Below are positions 20,816-33,510 of a DNA stretch of 64,000 nt, one piece after another (the stretch's first letter is position 1; each line of letters opens with the position of its first letter). Under the pieces are notes generated by a model that searched no databases, was not told the DNA's origin, and saw only the letters and a program-made list of their open reading frames with translations. The translations under genes and the position numbers were made by a program. This stretch comes from Dipteris shenzhenensis (taxonomy: Eukaryota; Polypodiophyta; Polypodiopsida; Gleicheniales). The stretch lies in NCBI GenBank assembly GCA_047967505.1, contig CM106541.1, one strand, 5' to 3'.

Positions 20816-21340
20816 ATCCGGAGACACCTAGATGCACTACTACTTTTTGTGAGTCCAATGACTTGAAGGTCAACCTGGGTAAAACCAAGGTTATGATCTT
20901 CAACACCTCCAGAGCAATTGCACATAGAGAGTAGTTTACTTTTGGCAGGTCACTAGTTGAGATTGTCTCATCATACACGTACTTGAGGTTTCTATTTTCT
21001 GGCCCTATCTTCACGATGAGACCAGTGATGCAGGCCCGCCTGAGTATAGGATACGCCTCCCTTGCACGACTAGAGAGAGAGAGTGGACTTGAGTGGAGAG
21101 ATTACAAGTGTTATCACGAATGATCCACATAAGCAATATGTTCCCCATCAGATCATTCAGGTTGAGTTCGGAGCATCTCCATTGCAGTTAGATGCGGCAT
21201 TCCAAACTATCACTTATCATACTACGTGCGAGATTATGGCTCCTGTACTGTAGCGCGACGTAGACTACCTTGGTTGGCGCTAGCATCTTCTATGGCATTA
21301 GCAGCTCAACGTGACCAGAGATGCAGGTACACATACACAT
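20816..21340 (+). pseudogene. LINE-T copy D, RT/thumb fragment
   Basis: Parallels copy F at 35710-36350: GAGACACCTAGATGCAC, DLKVNLGKTKVMIFNT, VEIVSSYTYL, MRPVMQARLSIGYASLARLE, and VEFGASPLQLDAAFQT. It has frameshifts and a small internal deletion after LER, and ends near RDQRCRYT. Confidence 0.78.
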
Positions 21341-24326
21341 GCAGATCTGGGTTTATATGATCATGTTGGATCAAGGAGTTTAGTTCATCAACTCACTAAT
21401 AGAAATCATGATGATGTAAATCCATATTCAACACAAGAACTTAACCACCTACTACCCAAGGCAAATGGTCAAGCAAAGACCACAATCAAAGTGCTGAAAA
21501 GTATTCTTCACAAGATCGTGAATGAACACTAGGATCATAAACTAAGTCACTACGTGTTGGAATTCGGTCTTGAGTCCATCATTGTGCCCAACTTAAGGGT
21601 GGAAGACCAGCACAAGAATGGCGCCTTGTACAAATGATTGGACAAATTGTCAACGAATCGTGGCTAAGGGCAGCCTTGTCACAAAGCATAGTTTAGAGGA
21701 GGAAGGCATGGCACAAGCACCACATCAAGAAAAGAAAATTGGCATCCTAGCTTTGTTTCTACAATGCCCCACTCTAGGCGAGAAAATCAAATCTTCTTCG
21801 GGTATGGATCGGGCCATACAGAATCAAGAACAATTTTGAATGGAACAATCACACTCAAAGAACCAAAAGAGATGAATTGCCAAAACCAATCAATGGACTA
21901 AAGATCAAAAAATTTTGGTCCCAAGCTCAGTTTGTAGGAGTGGAGGGACACACAGTAAGCAACCAAATGGACACAGTTGGCAATTGGTTGTTTAACATCA
22001 AATCACGGCACAAATTGACGTGATCATGGATGTGAGAGGGCCAAATCTAGCCAAGATTCTTAAAAAGATGGATCCATTAAAAGCCCATGATGCCACAAAA
22101 GGAGCAACTCTCATGAAGAAGCCATCATGAGTTTAATAGGCAATGACTTTGCAGTAAAGAGGGAAGTGTGAGCTTTCCGCACTAGTGTGCATTCTTTTTC
22201 CATGATCAAAATCTACTTTCACAATTGCTTTGTGCATCCTCCTAGCCTTTCAAAAATCAAACAGGCTCACGTTTGCTCTTACTTTTCTCTAGTGTTTCGA
22301 AATTTGCACCACCCAACCCTAGAAAAGCAAAGCCGAACACTACAGCATGGAAGGCGTTCTTCCAAGAGGAAGCCATTGGCAAATAACAAGGAAATATACC
22401 GACACCCAAGAAAGCCAAGATAGTGGAGAAAACAAAGCTAATCAATACCTAAGCACCACCAGAATGGAATTGGCCACCAGCAGCCATACACTGGCTCAAC
22501 GAACCAATCTTTGGGCATTTAAGGAGTTGCCTTGGAAAGAAGTCTTCGACCAAGACGTAGCAAAAGAGACAGTTAATAGATACGAGTCCGGCACAAAGAC
22601 CTTCCAAGTTGCAAAGAGATAAATTTCCATCAACGAAGAAGAAGTGTCGTCGATATTCAAGCTTGCAATGAAGACTACGAATCACCAATATGAACAAATA
22701 CCGATTGTGACGAACTTTAGGCGAGCCTTGCTGCAAGGTCAAGGCTACATCACAAGCAAGGTGAAGAATCAGGAACGGCAACTTCCTTTGGTTTCTATCA
22801 AAACAAATCCAAGCATTGAAAACATGAATACTAAGGCAACTAATACAAAAAGCGCTCAAGGCATCTAGAGGAGCAAAGTTCAACAATGCCAACGTGCTCA
22901 CCTCGCACATCAACTATCAGGTTGACAAAAAAACAAAAACGTGTCGCGTTGGGGCACATCTTTGCGAGTTCCTCATTGATGCACAAGGGAGTGGAACCCC
23001 ATCCGGCAACTATCTACAACCTAAGATGTGGGTTCCATATGATGATGGCTTGCCGACGATCCTCAAATCGAGATCATCACTTCCACATGCACTTAATTAT
23101 TTGTGCTTGTATGACAAGTGATCAACGTGATGGCACATGTCCATGAGAACTTCTAGTCTCCTAATGTCACCGAATGCAAGCTTGCAACAAGCACACGCCA
23201 ACATCCGAAGACTCCGGATGGCATGCACAGCCATGGACACATAATGGAAGAATGAGGAAGGGGAAAATACAAAGAAGCCATGGGCCAAACAACCCAAAGA
23301 GAGGAGTAAGCAAACCAAGAAATTGGTTCACTCAAAGAGAAGTTGGCGTAGACGAAGCATGAGCAAGAGGAAGCACAAGGCTGACATGACCGCCAAACAT
23401 ATGGATCAAATCAAGAGGAGAATGTGAACCTGAAGCCCAAGTGCAAATTCTTAAGGCCCAAGTGGATCCAGCCATGGACAAAGCACTGGTCTCTGGGACA
23501 AAATTAACAAAAGTGCGAACAAAGTTCAATGATGAGGCATCAACCATCTTTGAAAACATTCGGCAGCAAAGACATGGGCTCCAAGCCAAAGTGGAGCAGC
23601 TACTACAGCTTTTAACCAGACCCATCAACCCTTCCGAACTGAAGAAAAGATGATGAGGATCTGGATTCGGTGATCAAAGGAGCTACACAGCAAAGCGAAC
23701 CCCCACCAGCACATGGCCAACTCAAGGGGTGGAAGCCTAAAAACACATCCATCAAGAAAACAAACCGGCAACCGACATCCTCATGTAGCAACAATGTATT
23801 GTTGAGCTATGGACACGAGAGACCAATCAATGGCTAGCCTAAGATCAAATCCAAGAATGACACTGAAGCCAATCTTGAGGTTCAACTTGTTGCACCTCAC
23901 ACAAGGTAGCAAACCTTGCTAGCAGCCCATTAGTCAAGGCATTCGGAGATGCAAACAAGGGAGTTGGCATCTCAAATTGCAGTCAAGGTTCCCATGAAAA
24001 CTGAGCAAGATTGGCGCATGGCCATCAAAGTCCAGATTGCAAAGGCAAGAAAGATAACAGAGGTCACCAAACAACTCTTCTAGACACATTTGTAAACCTA
24101 ACAAAACCCCAAATAATAGAGAATGGATCTTATTAGAAATTGGACAAGGATCAATATTACATGATGCACGTCTCAAAAGTCGAGGCCATGCAAATCTAAG
24201 ATCTACGGAAGGAGTGGAGCAATCCACCTACTCCAAGGTGGAGCCAAAACACACGAAGGTGCATCGTACCCAATAATGAGACATTGAAGCCGTGAGGACA
24301 CGGCTACAGCCACAATTGGGAGGCAA
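21341..24326 (+). mobile_element. Decayed Ty3-like element, integrase end and long 3' region
   Basis: Near 21430-21540 a frame reads LLPKANGQAKTTIKVLKSIL, the Ty3 integrase segment around the catalytic Glu (here the Glu reads Lys), followed by a decayed FGLESIIVPNLRVE. About 2.4 kb of sequence with many short frames comes next; one (22480-22860: WKEVFDQDVAKETVNRY, ISINEEEVSSIFKLA) looks like a degraded extra ORF of unknown function. A purine stretch (TTGGGAGG, 24317) precedes the LTR. No RT is recognised. Confidence 0.5.
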
Positions 24327-24990
24327 TGTTGAACACCCCCGAACGAAGGGGTCTAGTGAAGTGACGTGTCAAAAAAAAGCGAGTGACGTGTCAAAGAAAG
24401 CGAATGCAAAACGAGGCAACCCATTCGCCAATGTACAAACCAAATGGACCAATCCGCCCTGAGGAACCGAATCGCGAAGAAGGCACCATACTGCGAGCAG
24501 AAGACACCTAGAGGAATCATGCCACACATTTTGGTAGAAGCCCAGCCCAACTCGAGAGAGAATCTACACGGCAGTGGAAAGGCAACAACAGAGTTGACTC
24601 GCCTGGAATGAAATGCACACCAAGCATCGAGGGGGAAGAGTATATCAGAAGTAGTCCATTGTAGAAGGGTTCTAATTCCACGACTCCAACCGTTCAAGTT
24701 GTTCCACTTGTTGTAGTGTTGAGTTGTTGAGAGTGTGGTTGTCCTTCAGTGTTTTGCGTGAATTGTGGCATTGCAAAAAATGGTTAAGGATAGGCATATA
24801 GTACTTAGGAGATGATGAGACTGGAGTGTGAGTCTATGAAAGGGACGAGCCTATGCCATTTGTGATTGTCTTGCTTAGAGTTGATGCAATGAATGAATCG
24901 CCAGTTTCTTCAAGGACTGTGCTACGTTTGAGCAATGAATGCATTGTCTGCTTCATTTCAATTTGCATTCGTCCATCACCCCCATTTGCC
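24327..24990 (+). repeat. Putative LTR of the Ty3 remnant
   Basis: TGTTGAACACCCCCGAACG follows a polypurine-like tract. A TATA-like AGAGTATATCAG lies near 24637. No second copy is present in the window to define the right end, so 24990 is a guess. Confidence 0.45.
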
Positions 24991-27297
24991 TACAAAGAGC
25001 ACATTGCATGAGGGATCATGAGCATGGAGAGTCTAAGTGAATGCTTCCTTTGGCAATCTGGAATCAGGTATACTGCCTCCGCAAAGACTCTGAGCACAAA
25101 TACTTAATGAATGCAGTCTACATGTTAGCAGCATTATACAATTCGTAGTCAACAATCACCATGGCATGCTCACCTATGTCATGCTTGCTGGAAGATGTTG
25201 AGGCTGTGTGGTCACAGGGTGAGCTGATTAGTTCACCCCACCCAGCACCCCTTAAGCATTGTGCTAAGTGCAAAACTGCAAGCTTTCAGCATTTTCAAGC
25301 GTAAATCATGGCAGATACAGTACTCAAGGCAATCTGAGTTGTGATCCTTCTGAAATTTTGCACGTTCAAATCTAAGGCAGGAATACATATACAATCTTTC
25401 TGCATTTTAATGCGTAAATCATGGGAAATACAGTACTCAAGGCCACATTTCAAGTTCACAGTCTGAGTTGGCTCTCAGATTCTTCACACAAAAAAGAAAA
25501 AGAGAGTAGCCACAATATCTGCAGTTAAGTTGGCAAATGAAAGCTTCATCCATCTGACACGGAAATGAGATGGCATACAGGGTAGGGAAGCATATGTTAT
25601 TATTGATCATTCGGTACAAAACTTACAATACCAGGCTAGCAGCTTTCCCCAGAGGCACATCAGTAATCAGAGACAAGGATCTTGAATGTTACATGTCAAA
25701 TATAAGGATGTGGAAGCAACAAACCAAGGCACATAGCAACAGTACCAGGACAATCAGGTTATTCTCATGACAATGCAAAATAGTGATAAAGATTTGGGGG
25801 CTTTGAGAAAAATAGGGATAAAGATTTGGGGGCTTTGAGACCAGCAGGAATAAGTTGAAGTGTGCACTTGGAAACTTTGCAGGCACTTTTTGGACCTTTA
25901 CCACAAAAACAATGGAAATCTCGCACAAATACTCAATAAACTATAAAAACTATCTTCCCATGCACAACACCCCTGATCTGTGTTTTCATCACTATTGGTT
26001 GTTAAGACAAATGACAAATTTTCTTCCCATTCATCAAGGTCTCTATTGCTGCATGCTACTTGCGGTCAGCTGGTTCCCATCATAAAGTTCTGCTTGAATG
26101 AAGCCTACTTTTGTATGTCATAAACTTCTCCCGACGTATCAAATTCTTCTCTCAAGAGATTTAACCTCCTTCGTGGATCTGCTTGAGAATTTCTAGATGT
26201 CTTGATATTACTTGCCAATAAGAAAAGTGCAAATTTTCCATGTGCCACAACGTTTTAAAGTGGTTGTTACTTCATATGGCCACTCTCTTTGCCAATCTTT
26301 ATTAGCATGTGACCTGCTCATTTTCAGCACATAGTCTGCTCCTTAACAATGAGATGCATACCTGGCCTTCTTGACTGACTTCAAACCAGGAGAGGATAGA
26401 TCAATTGAAAAACTTTTGTCCCATATATTTCTGATCTTTGTATTTTGGCATTTCCCTTGACCACAGGATGCCACACTTTTCTGTACTTGGCCGTTACCCA
26501 AGCCCAATAGCCTAACCCTACTTCAACTTTCCCATTTTGTCTGACCAAAAATGACACTGCCTGTGACTTTCTCTATCGTCCTGATCCCCAGCTTGCTGAC
26601 ACCAACTCTCCTTTCAGGCACACTTCACTTATTGCTGCCTTCATTTACCTCCTACGCATAATGCCTTCACTTATCGCAGCCTTCACCTTTGAGGCAGCGG
26701 GACATGGAATGGAAGGAACCACACAAGAAAGCCAAATACAGTGAAAAACATAATCATGTTTTTTTAAAACAAAAATAAGCAACATGATAAAAGACTGTAA
26801 CTTATATTCATAAGACAATTGCCACTTGATTCAAGTTCAAATAAAACTTATTGTTTCTCTCCAGTCCAACAGCTACTCAAAAAAGTAGAATCCCACAGAA
26901 CTCGAAATGTACAAGATTGGCATTACAAATTATCAAAGCTTTTAAGTGCTGATAAGTCCGGCAGACAAGGATGTGGCATTACAAATTATCAAAAAATTTG
27001 AGTGCTGATAAGTCTGGCAGACAAGGAGGTGGCATTCAAATTTCTGACTTGGCATTTTCTTCTTAGGAAACAGAGGTGTTCCTCCTATGGCACAAATTGT
27101 AAGGTGTTTACAGAACCAAAACTTATTTCTGACTCTAAAACAAAGTATGTCCTCCAAGCGGCAAAGTCATTTTACTTGTAAATACCACAATTGTACAAAA
27201 GGAAACTTACGAGCTTCTGTAAGCTCCTCATATGCAAAACACCATTAATACTTCATGAATTGTCCAAAACAAAGATGCATCTTCAGCAGGGCTTTAC
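24991..27297. other. MED12 intron with small tandem duplications
   Basis: AT-rich, no transposon ORF recognised. Visible repeats: CGTAAATCATGG..ATACAGTACTCAAGGC at about 25300 and 25410; GATAAAGATTTGGGGGCTTTGAGA twice at about 25787-25840; and a unit of about 62 bp (ATTACAAATTATCAAA...GGCAGACAAGGA) twice at 26920-27045. Confidence 0.55.
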
Positions 27298-27554
27298 CTT
27301 CTTTGGATCGGTATTCATAGCTGAAGTTACTGGATCCAACCGAAACACTTGAGCAAGTAACCAAGTCACATGATTGCTGCGAATGATTTGGTGCTCCCCA
27401 TTGGAAATACGTGTAGACAGCATGTCAATGAACTCAAGAATGTCTAAATACCCATGTCGGACGAGAAAGAAGAAGAGATCAGCGAATGACAACCACTCTT
27501 GCCAACGAACTGCCTCTCCATCTGACGCTGTACTGGATGAGGTGCCTATGTTTG
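27298..27554 (-). CDS. MED12: MED12 exon (NHVTWLLAQ block)
   Basis: Minus-strand exon coding VRWQEWLSFADLFFFLVRHG, LDILEFIDMLSTRIS, HQIIRSNHVTWLLAQVFRLD and ending NTDPKK. NHVTWLLAQ followed by KKVETT at the splice junction is characteristic of plant MED12. Donor AAG|GTAAAG at 27297. The acceptor is GGCATCAG before 27554; a second AG nine bases further in (ACATAG, exon end 27545) has the same phase. No damage is visible. Confidence 0.88.
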
Positions 27555-27570
27555 CTGATGCCACAAAAGA

Positions 27571-28016
27571 ACAATGTTTCATCTAGTAAATTCACAAGAA
27601 ATGGTGTGACAAAGGGCATTTCAATATCTTCTGACTATTCACATCTGCAAAAGCTTCTCAGAATATCAAAAACAAATAAAAGCATGCAATCGTTCACCTA
27701 GATTGACCAATTTCTTATAGAGTCTATATCAAAATTAAATGAAAGGCTCTATAAGCATCTATTGAAGACCCTTCATGACCTATAGACGACCAAATTCAAC
27801 AATGTTTCATCTAGTAAATTCACAAGAAATGGTGTGACAAAGGGCATTTCAATATCTTCCAACTATTCACATCTGCAAAAGCTTCTCAGAATATCAAAAA
27901 CAAATAAAAGCATGCAATCATTCACCTAGATTGACCAATTTCTTATAGAGGCTATATCAAAATCAAATGAAAGGCTCTATAAGCATCTATTGAAGACCCT
28001 TCACGACCAAATTCCC
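27571..28016. repeat. Tandem duplication, 228-bp period, two copies
   Basis: ACAATGTTTCATCTAGTAAA begins at 27571 and again at 27799, and the two copies differ at only a few positions (for example CTTCTGACT against CTTCCAACT). The left copy begins about 17 bp from the MED12 exon boundary, on its upstream intron side. Confidence 0.9.
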
Positions 28017-28222
28017 AGAATACAATACCTAAAAGCAACCCTAGGGTAGTTTTATTCTAGAGCAATCGAGGTTGTAATTGCAATAGAAAAGGAATGCTGT
28101 TATAATTCAAGAGTGTTGTTATTACACGTAGAAAAGGAACACTTAATCGTTCAATTTCTGCCCTTGCTGCAGTTTAGAACTTTAATATAATCCCCAATGT
28201 GTTTGCCTGGCTGCTCCAAGCC

Positions 28223-28497
28223 ATTGTAAAGAATTCTGACATCAATTCAGATATCATACACTGTGTCTTCCGCAAGAATTCATATCATTCATGCCACAAA
28301 TGTACATCCTTTTGACTTGCACCTCTCCCACATGCACATTGAACGCCTTCCATCTGCTTGCTCCGATTGTAAAGAATTCTAACATCAATTCAGATACCAT
28401 ACACTGTGTCTTCTGCAAGAATTCATATCATTCATACCACAAATGTACATCCTTTTGACTTGCACCTCTCCCCCTTCCATCTGCTTGCTTCTATGTT
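28223..28497. repeat. Tandem duplication, 143-bp period, two copies
   Basis: ATTGTAAAGAATTCTGACATC at 28223 recurs at 28366 with few changes, through CACTGTGTCTTC, CATATCATTCAT and TGACTTGCACCTCTCCC. Confidence 0.88.
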
Positions 28498-28799
28498 CTA
28501 TATTTAACACCATAGAGATTATTTCCTTCATGTTAGAATTCAATTTCTCCAAAATTTAAGCTGCCCAATCAATATCACAAAACCACTTGCAGCTGTAAGG
28601 TTTTGGATTCGCCTCAAAACATCCAGAAATAAATTTTGACTTTGATATACCTGTGAATTTTTTGGTCTGCCTTCCAATGGCTGGCCCTTGGATGACACAA
28701 GTTACTGTTGTTCTAGAGGTCATGAGATACTACCTGCCTGCTGTGAGTAGCAGCCACATCCTCCTCTCCATCATGTGCTTTGAATTTTTATCATCTCTC

Positions 28800-29185
28800 T
28801 AATGGAGAGGACATTGGCTTGCATCCTGCACTAGAAACTTCTATAATAGACTTTTTGAGTACTTGCTCTGGCTCACAAAAACTATGCATTTTGTTGTCAT
28901 ACTTCAATACCCAAAAAGTAGGGTAACTGCCCCAAACCTGTCATCTCAAAGTGCTTGAATACAACCTTGATCTGTTCTCTATGTTATGATGAGATCATCA
29001 GCCCAGAGAATGGCAATTATTGAAGTGTCTTTTTTTCACATAACAGTAGATTGGAATCTGAGTCAGCCTTCTGTAGTTCAGATGACTGAATGAAAGCATT
29101 TACCTTTGTGCACCAAGACTTAAGTGACTGTTTAGTCCACAAAGAGACTTGATCAACTTATAGACCCCTCTCTAGGTCAATTTTG
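28800..29185 (-). pseudogene. Decayed copia RT fragment
   Basis: On the minus strand degraded frames give YKLIKSLCGLN, FIQSSELQKADSDSNLLL, RSRLYSSTLR near QIKVVFKHFEMT, LGQLPYFLGIEV and GCKPMSSPL. These are ordered copia RT blocks on either side of YVDD, which is itself not readable. Many stops and shifts indicate an old copy. Confidence 0.65.
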
Positions 29186-29299
29186 CATAAACCCAAGTGG
29201 CAGCATGCTCATTTTCCCAGGCTTTCCTTTGGTAGGCATTTCTCATTATTTGGTAGATATTCCCCCAAGCCAAAATATGATCATTCTTTTGCAGGTTTC

Positions 29300-29557
29300 G
29301 TTACTCGGCTCTCTGGACGTTATATCATGCCTATAACATTCAACTATACAAGCATCCTAGGTGAACGTTTATGCTCTTTTTTGCTTCTTTACATCAGTCC
29401 CTCCAGATACCCAATTTTTTGGAGATCTTCTTTTGGCCCAACTGAAAGTATTTTAACATTGTTTCTAGTTCTTCAGTAGTAGTTGCTCCTCTTATGGGGG
29501 AGCTATGAATGGACATTACTTTTGCAATGAAATCGTTCCTTTCACCCCAAAAAAAGC
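29300..29557 (+). mobile_element. LINE-A 3' end, heavily 5'-truncated
   Basis: AGTAGTAGTTGCTCC..GGGGGAGCTATGAATG and TTTCACCCC(A)7 parallel the 3' ends at 42520-42608 and 38090-38168. No coding part is recognised. GTGTGTGTGTG and another LINE-A follow at once. Confidence 0.6.
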
Positions 29558-29571
29558 AGAATGTGTGTGTG

Positions 29572-30408
29572 TGTTTTGCTGGAGCACTCTACTCTCTTCT
29601 ATGGCCAACAGATGGTCCATGTTCTGCCCTGGTCTCCCACTCGAGATTATCAGGCATTGATTCGGCATCGTTGCCCTGTTTGGGTAGAAGTTGTGGATTT
29701 TCCTCAATGCTTGTCTTCTCTTCTACCTAAAATTGCAACTTCCCTCGGTAAGGTGGTATGTCCACCGCGACCCAATGGAAATTCGAATCGCTTCTGCATT
29801 TGGTGGGATACGGATCATCCCACTCCAGCTTCATATTCGGTTACTGTGAATAATGTTTCCATGGGGAGTGCCTTTTACAAGCTCAAGTGGGGACTATTTG
29901 CAGGTGCTTGCTTTGAATGCAAGCAATTTGGGCACATGGCTTCACAATGCCCTTCCCGAGCTCCACGGATGCCCGTGCAAGCTGAAATGGTTCAGCCTTT
30001 GAAAAATGCAAATGCCTCTTCTGTGGTCAAAAACAAAGGGGTCAAACAGTTTTTCTCTGTTCAAGACAAAGGCAAAGCCCCGGCTGTCTCAAATGGTAAT
30101 GCTTCTTTTCCTGTGCCTTTGTCCTCTCCACCTCAGGGGAAGGGGGAAATTTTTTTGACTAATGGATGGCAAACTCCTCGCAAAGTGATCTCCCCCAGGC
30201 GACCTTTGCCTTCTCGGACTTGGAGTGGTGCATCCTCTCATGGGAAAACACCTGCTAAAAACTCTGGTGTTGGCTTAACCTAGGCTGCTGTGACTGCAAA
30301 TCGAACCTTGTTTCTTGAAGAAGAAGTTGCTGCACTTTTGTCCTCTCCTCAGCCTGATGCTTCATCCCAGGCCAGAGGCCCGGACATTGAGGTGGAAATG
30401 CACACGTA
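29572..30408 (+). pseudogene. LINE-A copy 1, ORF1 (5'-truncated)
   Basis: ORF1 nucleic-acid-binding protein missing its N-terminal third compared with 43287. It reads MVHVLPWSPTRDYQALIRHR, KVVCPPRPNGNSNRFC and zinc knuckle CFECKQFGHMASQC, then a Ser/Pro-rich basic tail and, after a TAG at 30281-30283, AAVTANRTLFLEEEVAALL to a stop at about 30408. The TAG replaces a TGG (Trp) present in copies 2 and 3. The joint with the preceding poly(A) contains (GT)n. Confidence 0.85.
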
Positions 30409-30453
30409 GACAGCCCGTTAGTTGCTGTACATACCTGTCCCATAACTGTAAAT

Positions 30454-33400
30454 ATGCTTGATCATCTGAAGTGTGTTACTCTCAATGTACAGGGAATGTG
30501 TGATGGTCGCAAATGAAAACTGGTCTGGATGTATATCAGGCAATTGCAGCCTGATATAGTTGCTTTGCAAGAGCATAATCAGCATATGTATGCTCGTCAA
30601 ATAGGCCATTTTGCTGGTTATGATATCTTCTATGCTGGAGAGCAATCCTTTTCCGGTGTGGCTTTTTTGGTAAAGCACGACCTTCCACCTGTTGTGGCTC
30701 TCAATGATCGCCATGGTAGATGGATTATTGTTCAATGCCTTGTTTAAGGAAAAATTTTTGAATTTGCATCGGTTTATGCCCCCCCGTCTTCTCGTGAAAG
30801 AGCTTTGATCTGGGCTGCCATGCATACTTATCCATGGCGACAACATGCCTTCATTTGTGGTGACTTTAATAATGCCCCTCAATCGGGTGACAACACCTCA
30901 GGCCACACTCATATGTTGGCTTCTGAAACACAGGCATGGTCTGATTTTTTACTTTAGTTGCGCTTGGTTGATCTCTGGAAGGAATTACAGTCCATGCTTC
31001 CGGGTTATACCTTTCAGCATAATGCTCAATCTTCTCATCGGGCACGCTTGGACAGATGGTATCAGATTGATCCACAACATTGTGATGCCTTTACTTGTCA
31101 AATTTGGGTTGATCATGCTTTCACACATTCGGATCATGCTCCTCTTTGGTTGAGGCTTTCCTCACATGAATTTCCCACTGACATATATTGCCTTGCCGAA
31201 GGCTTTTGCTAATTAATAATAGTTATCTGGAGCATGTTGACTTTAAAGCCTTGGTCTTTGATGCTATTCAGCCTCTCTCTCATCAAATACGCATTGGTTT
31301 GGATTATGCCTGGCAGGCTTTTGTTGCTCAGATGCAAGCAGTTATTCGAGATTATGGCAAATCCTATATGCAAGCCACAAGGGAGACTGTAGCACATGCC
31401 AAATTTACTTGTCAGAGTTTGACTGAGCTTGCTCATCTTCGCCTTTTGTCTTCAGAGGAAAGCATGCTCTTATGTCGGGCTCAATTCTCTCTTCAATCCA
31501 ATGATCATAGAAAGCTTGCTAAATGGGAAACTCAATCCAAACAACGGGCATTTTTGGATAAGGCTGCTCTTCCAAGCAATTTTTTAAGAGTTTACACTAC
31601 AAAAGACATGCTGCCAATATCTGTCGCATCCGGATGCCTGATGATTCCTGGTCAACATCTCGTTCAGAGCTTGCTAATTTATGTGTGCAGCACTTCTCCA
31701 CTCATTTTGGGCATCTGGATACTCTTTCTCCTCGGGTCGTGTCTGCATGTCAGCTTCTTTTGCAGCATATTCATCCAATTCTATCTGATGCTCTCAAGCT
31801 TTGGAACTTGAACATCCCTTCACTGAAAGGGAATTGTCTGATGCACTGAGATCCTGTGGCAGATGGAAATCTCCACGATGGGATGGTCTCACTATTGAAT
31901 TTTTTCTTGCATTCTGAGATCTTAAATTCACCTTGCTGCAAATGGTAAATACAGCATGGCAAAATCACCAGATGCCTGTGTCATGGAAAAAGGGTCTTCT
32001 CAAGCTGATTCCAAAAAAGCAGCTATGTGATTTACTTCGTGATTGGAGGCCAATCACGCTCTTGCCAGTCATTTACAAGATCATTGCCAAAATGGTGGTT
32101 GATCGGATTAAAGGTTATTTGCATGATGGATTGCATCCCTCCCAATATGGCTTTGTTCCACGTCGCCATATCACAGATAACATTGCCAATGCTTATATTG
32201 GGATTGAATATGCCAAATATACGCAGCAGGATGTTCTACTCTTGCAAGTAGATATTGCAAAAGCCTTTGACACACTTCAATGGGATTTCATCTCGCAAAC
32301 TATGCAAGCTTTGGGGTTTGGACCAAAAATGCAGCAGGTTATTTACTGGCTTTACAGAGATGGCAATGCGGCTTGCATTATTTCTCGGGATATCTCTGAT
32401 GAGTGGACTCTTCGTTGTTCGGCCCACCAGGGATGCCCTCTCAATGCTTTACTGTATGCCATTGCTACTCATCCTATGCTGCAATATATTGATCATCTTG
32501 TGGCTACAAGATCACGTCATGGCTTGGAATTGGATGCTAATCACAGCATGGTTGCTCAAGCTTATGCTGATGATTCTTTCTTTACCTCGAAGAATACGCC
32601 CCATGATCTTGGTGCCTTGATGGAAGCCCTCTTTTTTTATGGTTTGGCAGCTGGTCTTCATGTTAATTTTCAGAAGTTTAAGCTGCTCCCTTTGCATTCC
32701 AAAGACTGGCATAGTCTATTATGGCCCGGGGATATCATTCCACCCACTCAGTTTGTTCATCATCTTGGTTACCCTTTGGGATGGGAACTCACTCGCCGAC
32801 AACAAACTGATTGGGTTTTGGCTAAGCTTCGGAAAAATCTCGAGTATTGGAAACTGGCAACCTAGCCTTTGCACGTTCGTCTTCGAATAGTGCAGTCCAT
32901 CCTTGTGGCATATATTCAATTTTACTTGCCATTGATCATGTTCACTAAGGCAGATCTTACATCTTTCATGTCTCTCTTTATGGAAATCTTCTGGCGATCC
33001 AAACATGGCAGAAAAAGTCTCAGGCTGCTTTCGATGCATCACATTTGTTCTCCCAAGATGCATGGTGGATTGAACATCACGGATATTCATGTGCATATTC
33101 TTGCCCACAGGGGGAAAATGTTGCTGCAATTTCTACAAGGTGATCAGCCTTGGGCTCTTATGATTAGGACTCTGGTCACTCATATCAGTATTTCTACGTT
33201 TGGTCATTGGCAACTCGATCACTGGGATTTCTTTTTTGGCTGCACTGATGGCACTTTGCCTGGATGCACTTTTGTCTCCCCCTTGCTTCTTGACTAGAAG
33301 CATGTTCTTTCTCATCTGGAATGGAATGGACGGCAATCTTTGCTTGGGAATTCTTTGAGAGCTGAAAGCATTCACTGGTCGAAAGTCTTTTAGCCTCCCT

Positions 33401-33510
33401 TGGCTTTACAGGAACCTCAACATTCCTACTTTGTCTCGTTTAAAGGCATCACCTCGGTGGAGCACAGTATTAGCATCATCTATAACATCAGCACCTTTTC
33501 TCAGATATCC
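30454..33510 (+). pseudogene. LINE-A copy 1, ORF2 (endonuclease and RT), with stops
   Basis: ATG at 30454 (MLDHLKCVTLNVQGMC). Endonuclease: VALQEHNQH, FICGDFNNAP and HSDHAPLWL. A frameshift near 31200 follows, then connecting sequence. RT is open at 31933-32865: KGLLKLIPKKQ, DWRPITLLPVIYK, VDIAKAFDTLQWDFI, HQGCPLNALLYA and QAYADDSFF. The C-terminal region runs on through stops at 32863 and 33295 to about 33510, where a LINE-T (copy F) is inserted. It resumes at 37487. Stops at 30514, 30745, 30955, 32863, 33295 and 33391 are mostly former TGG, CAG or CAA codons. Confidence 0.88.
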
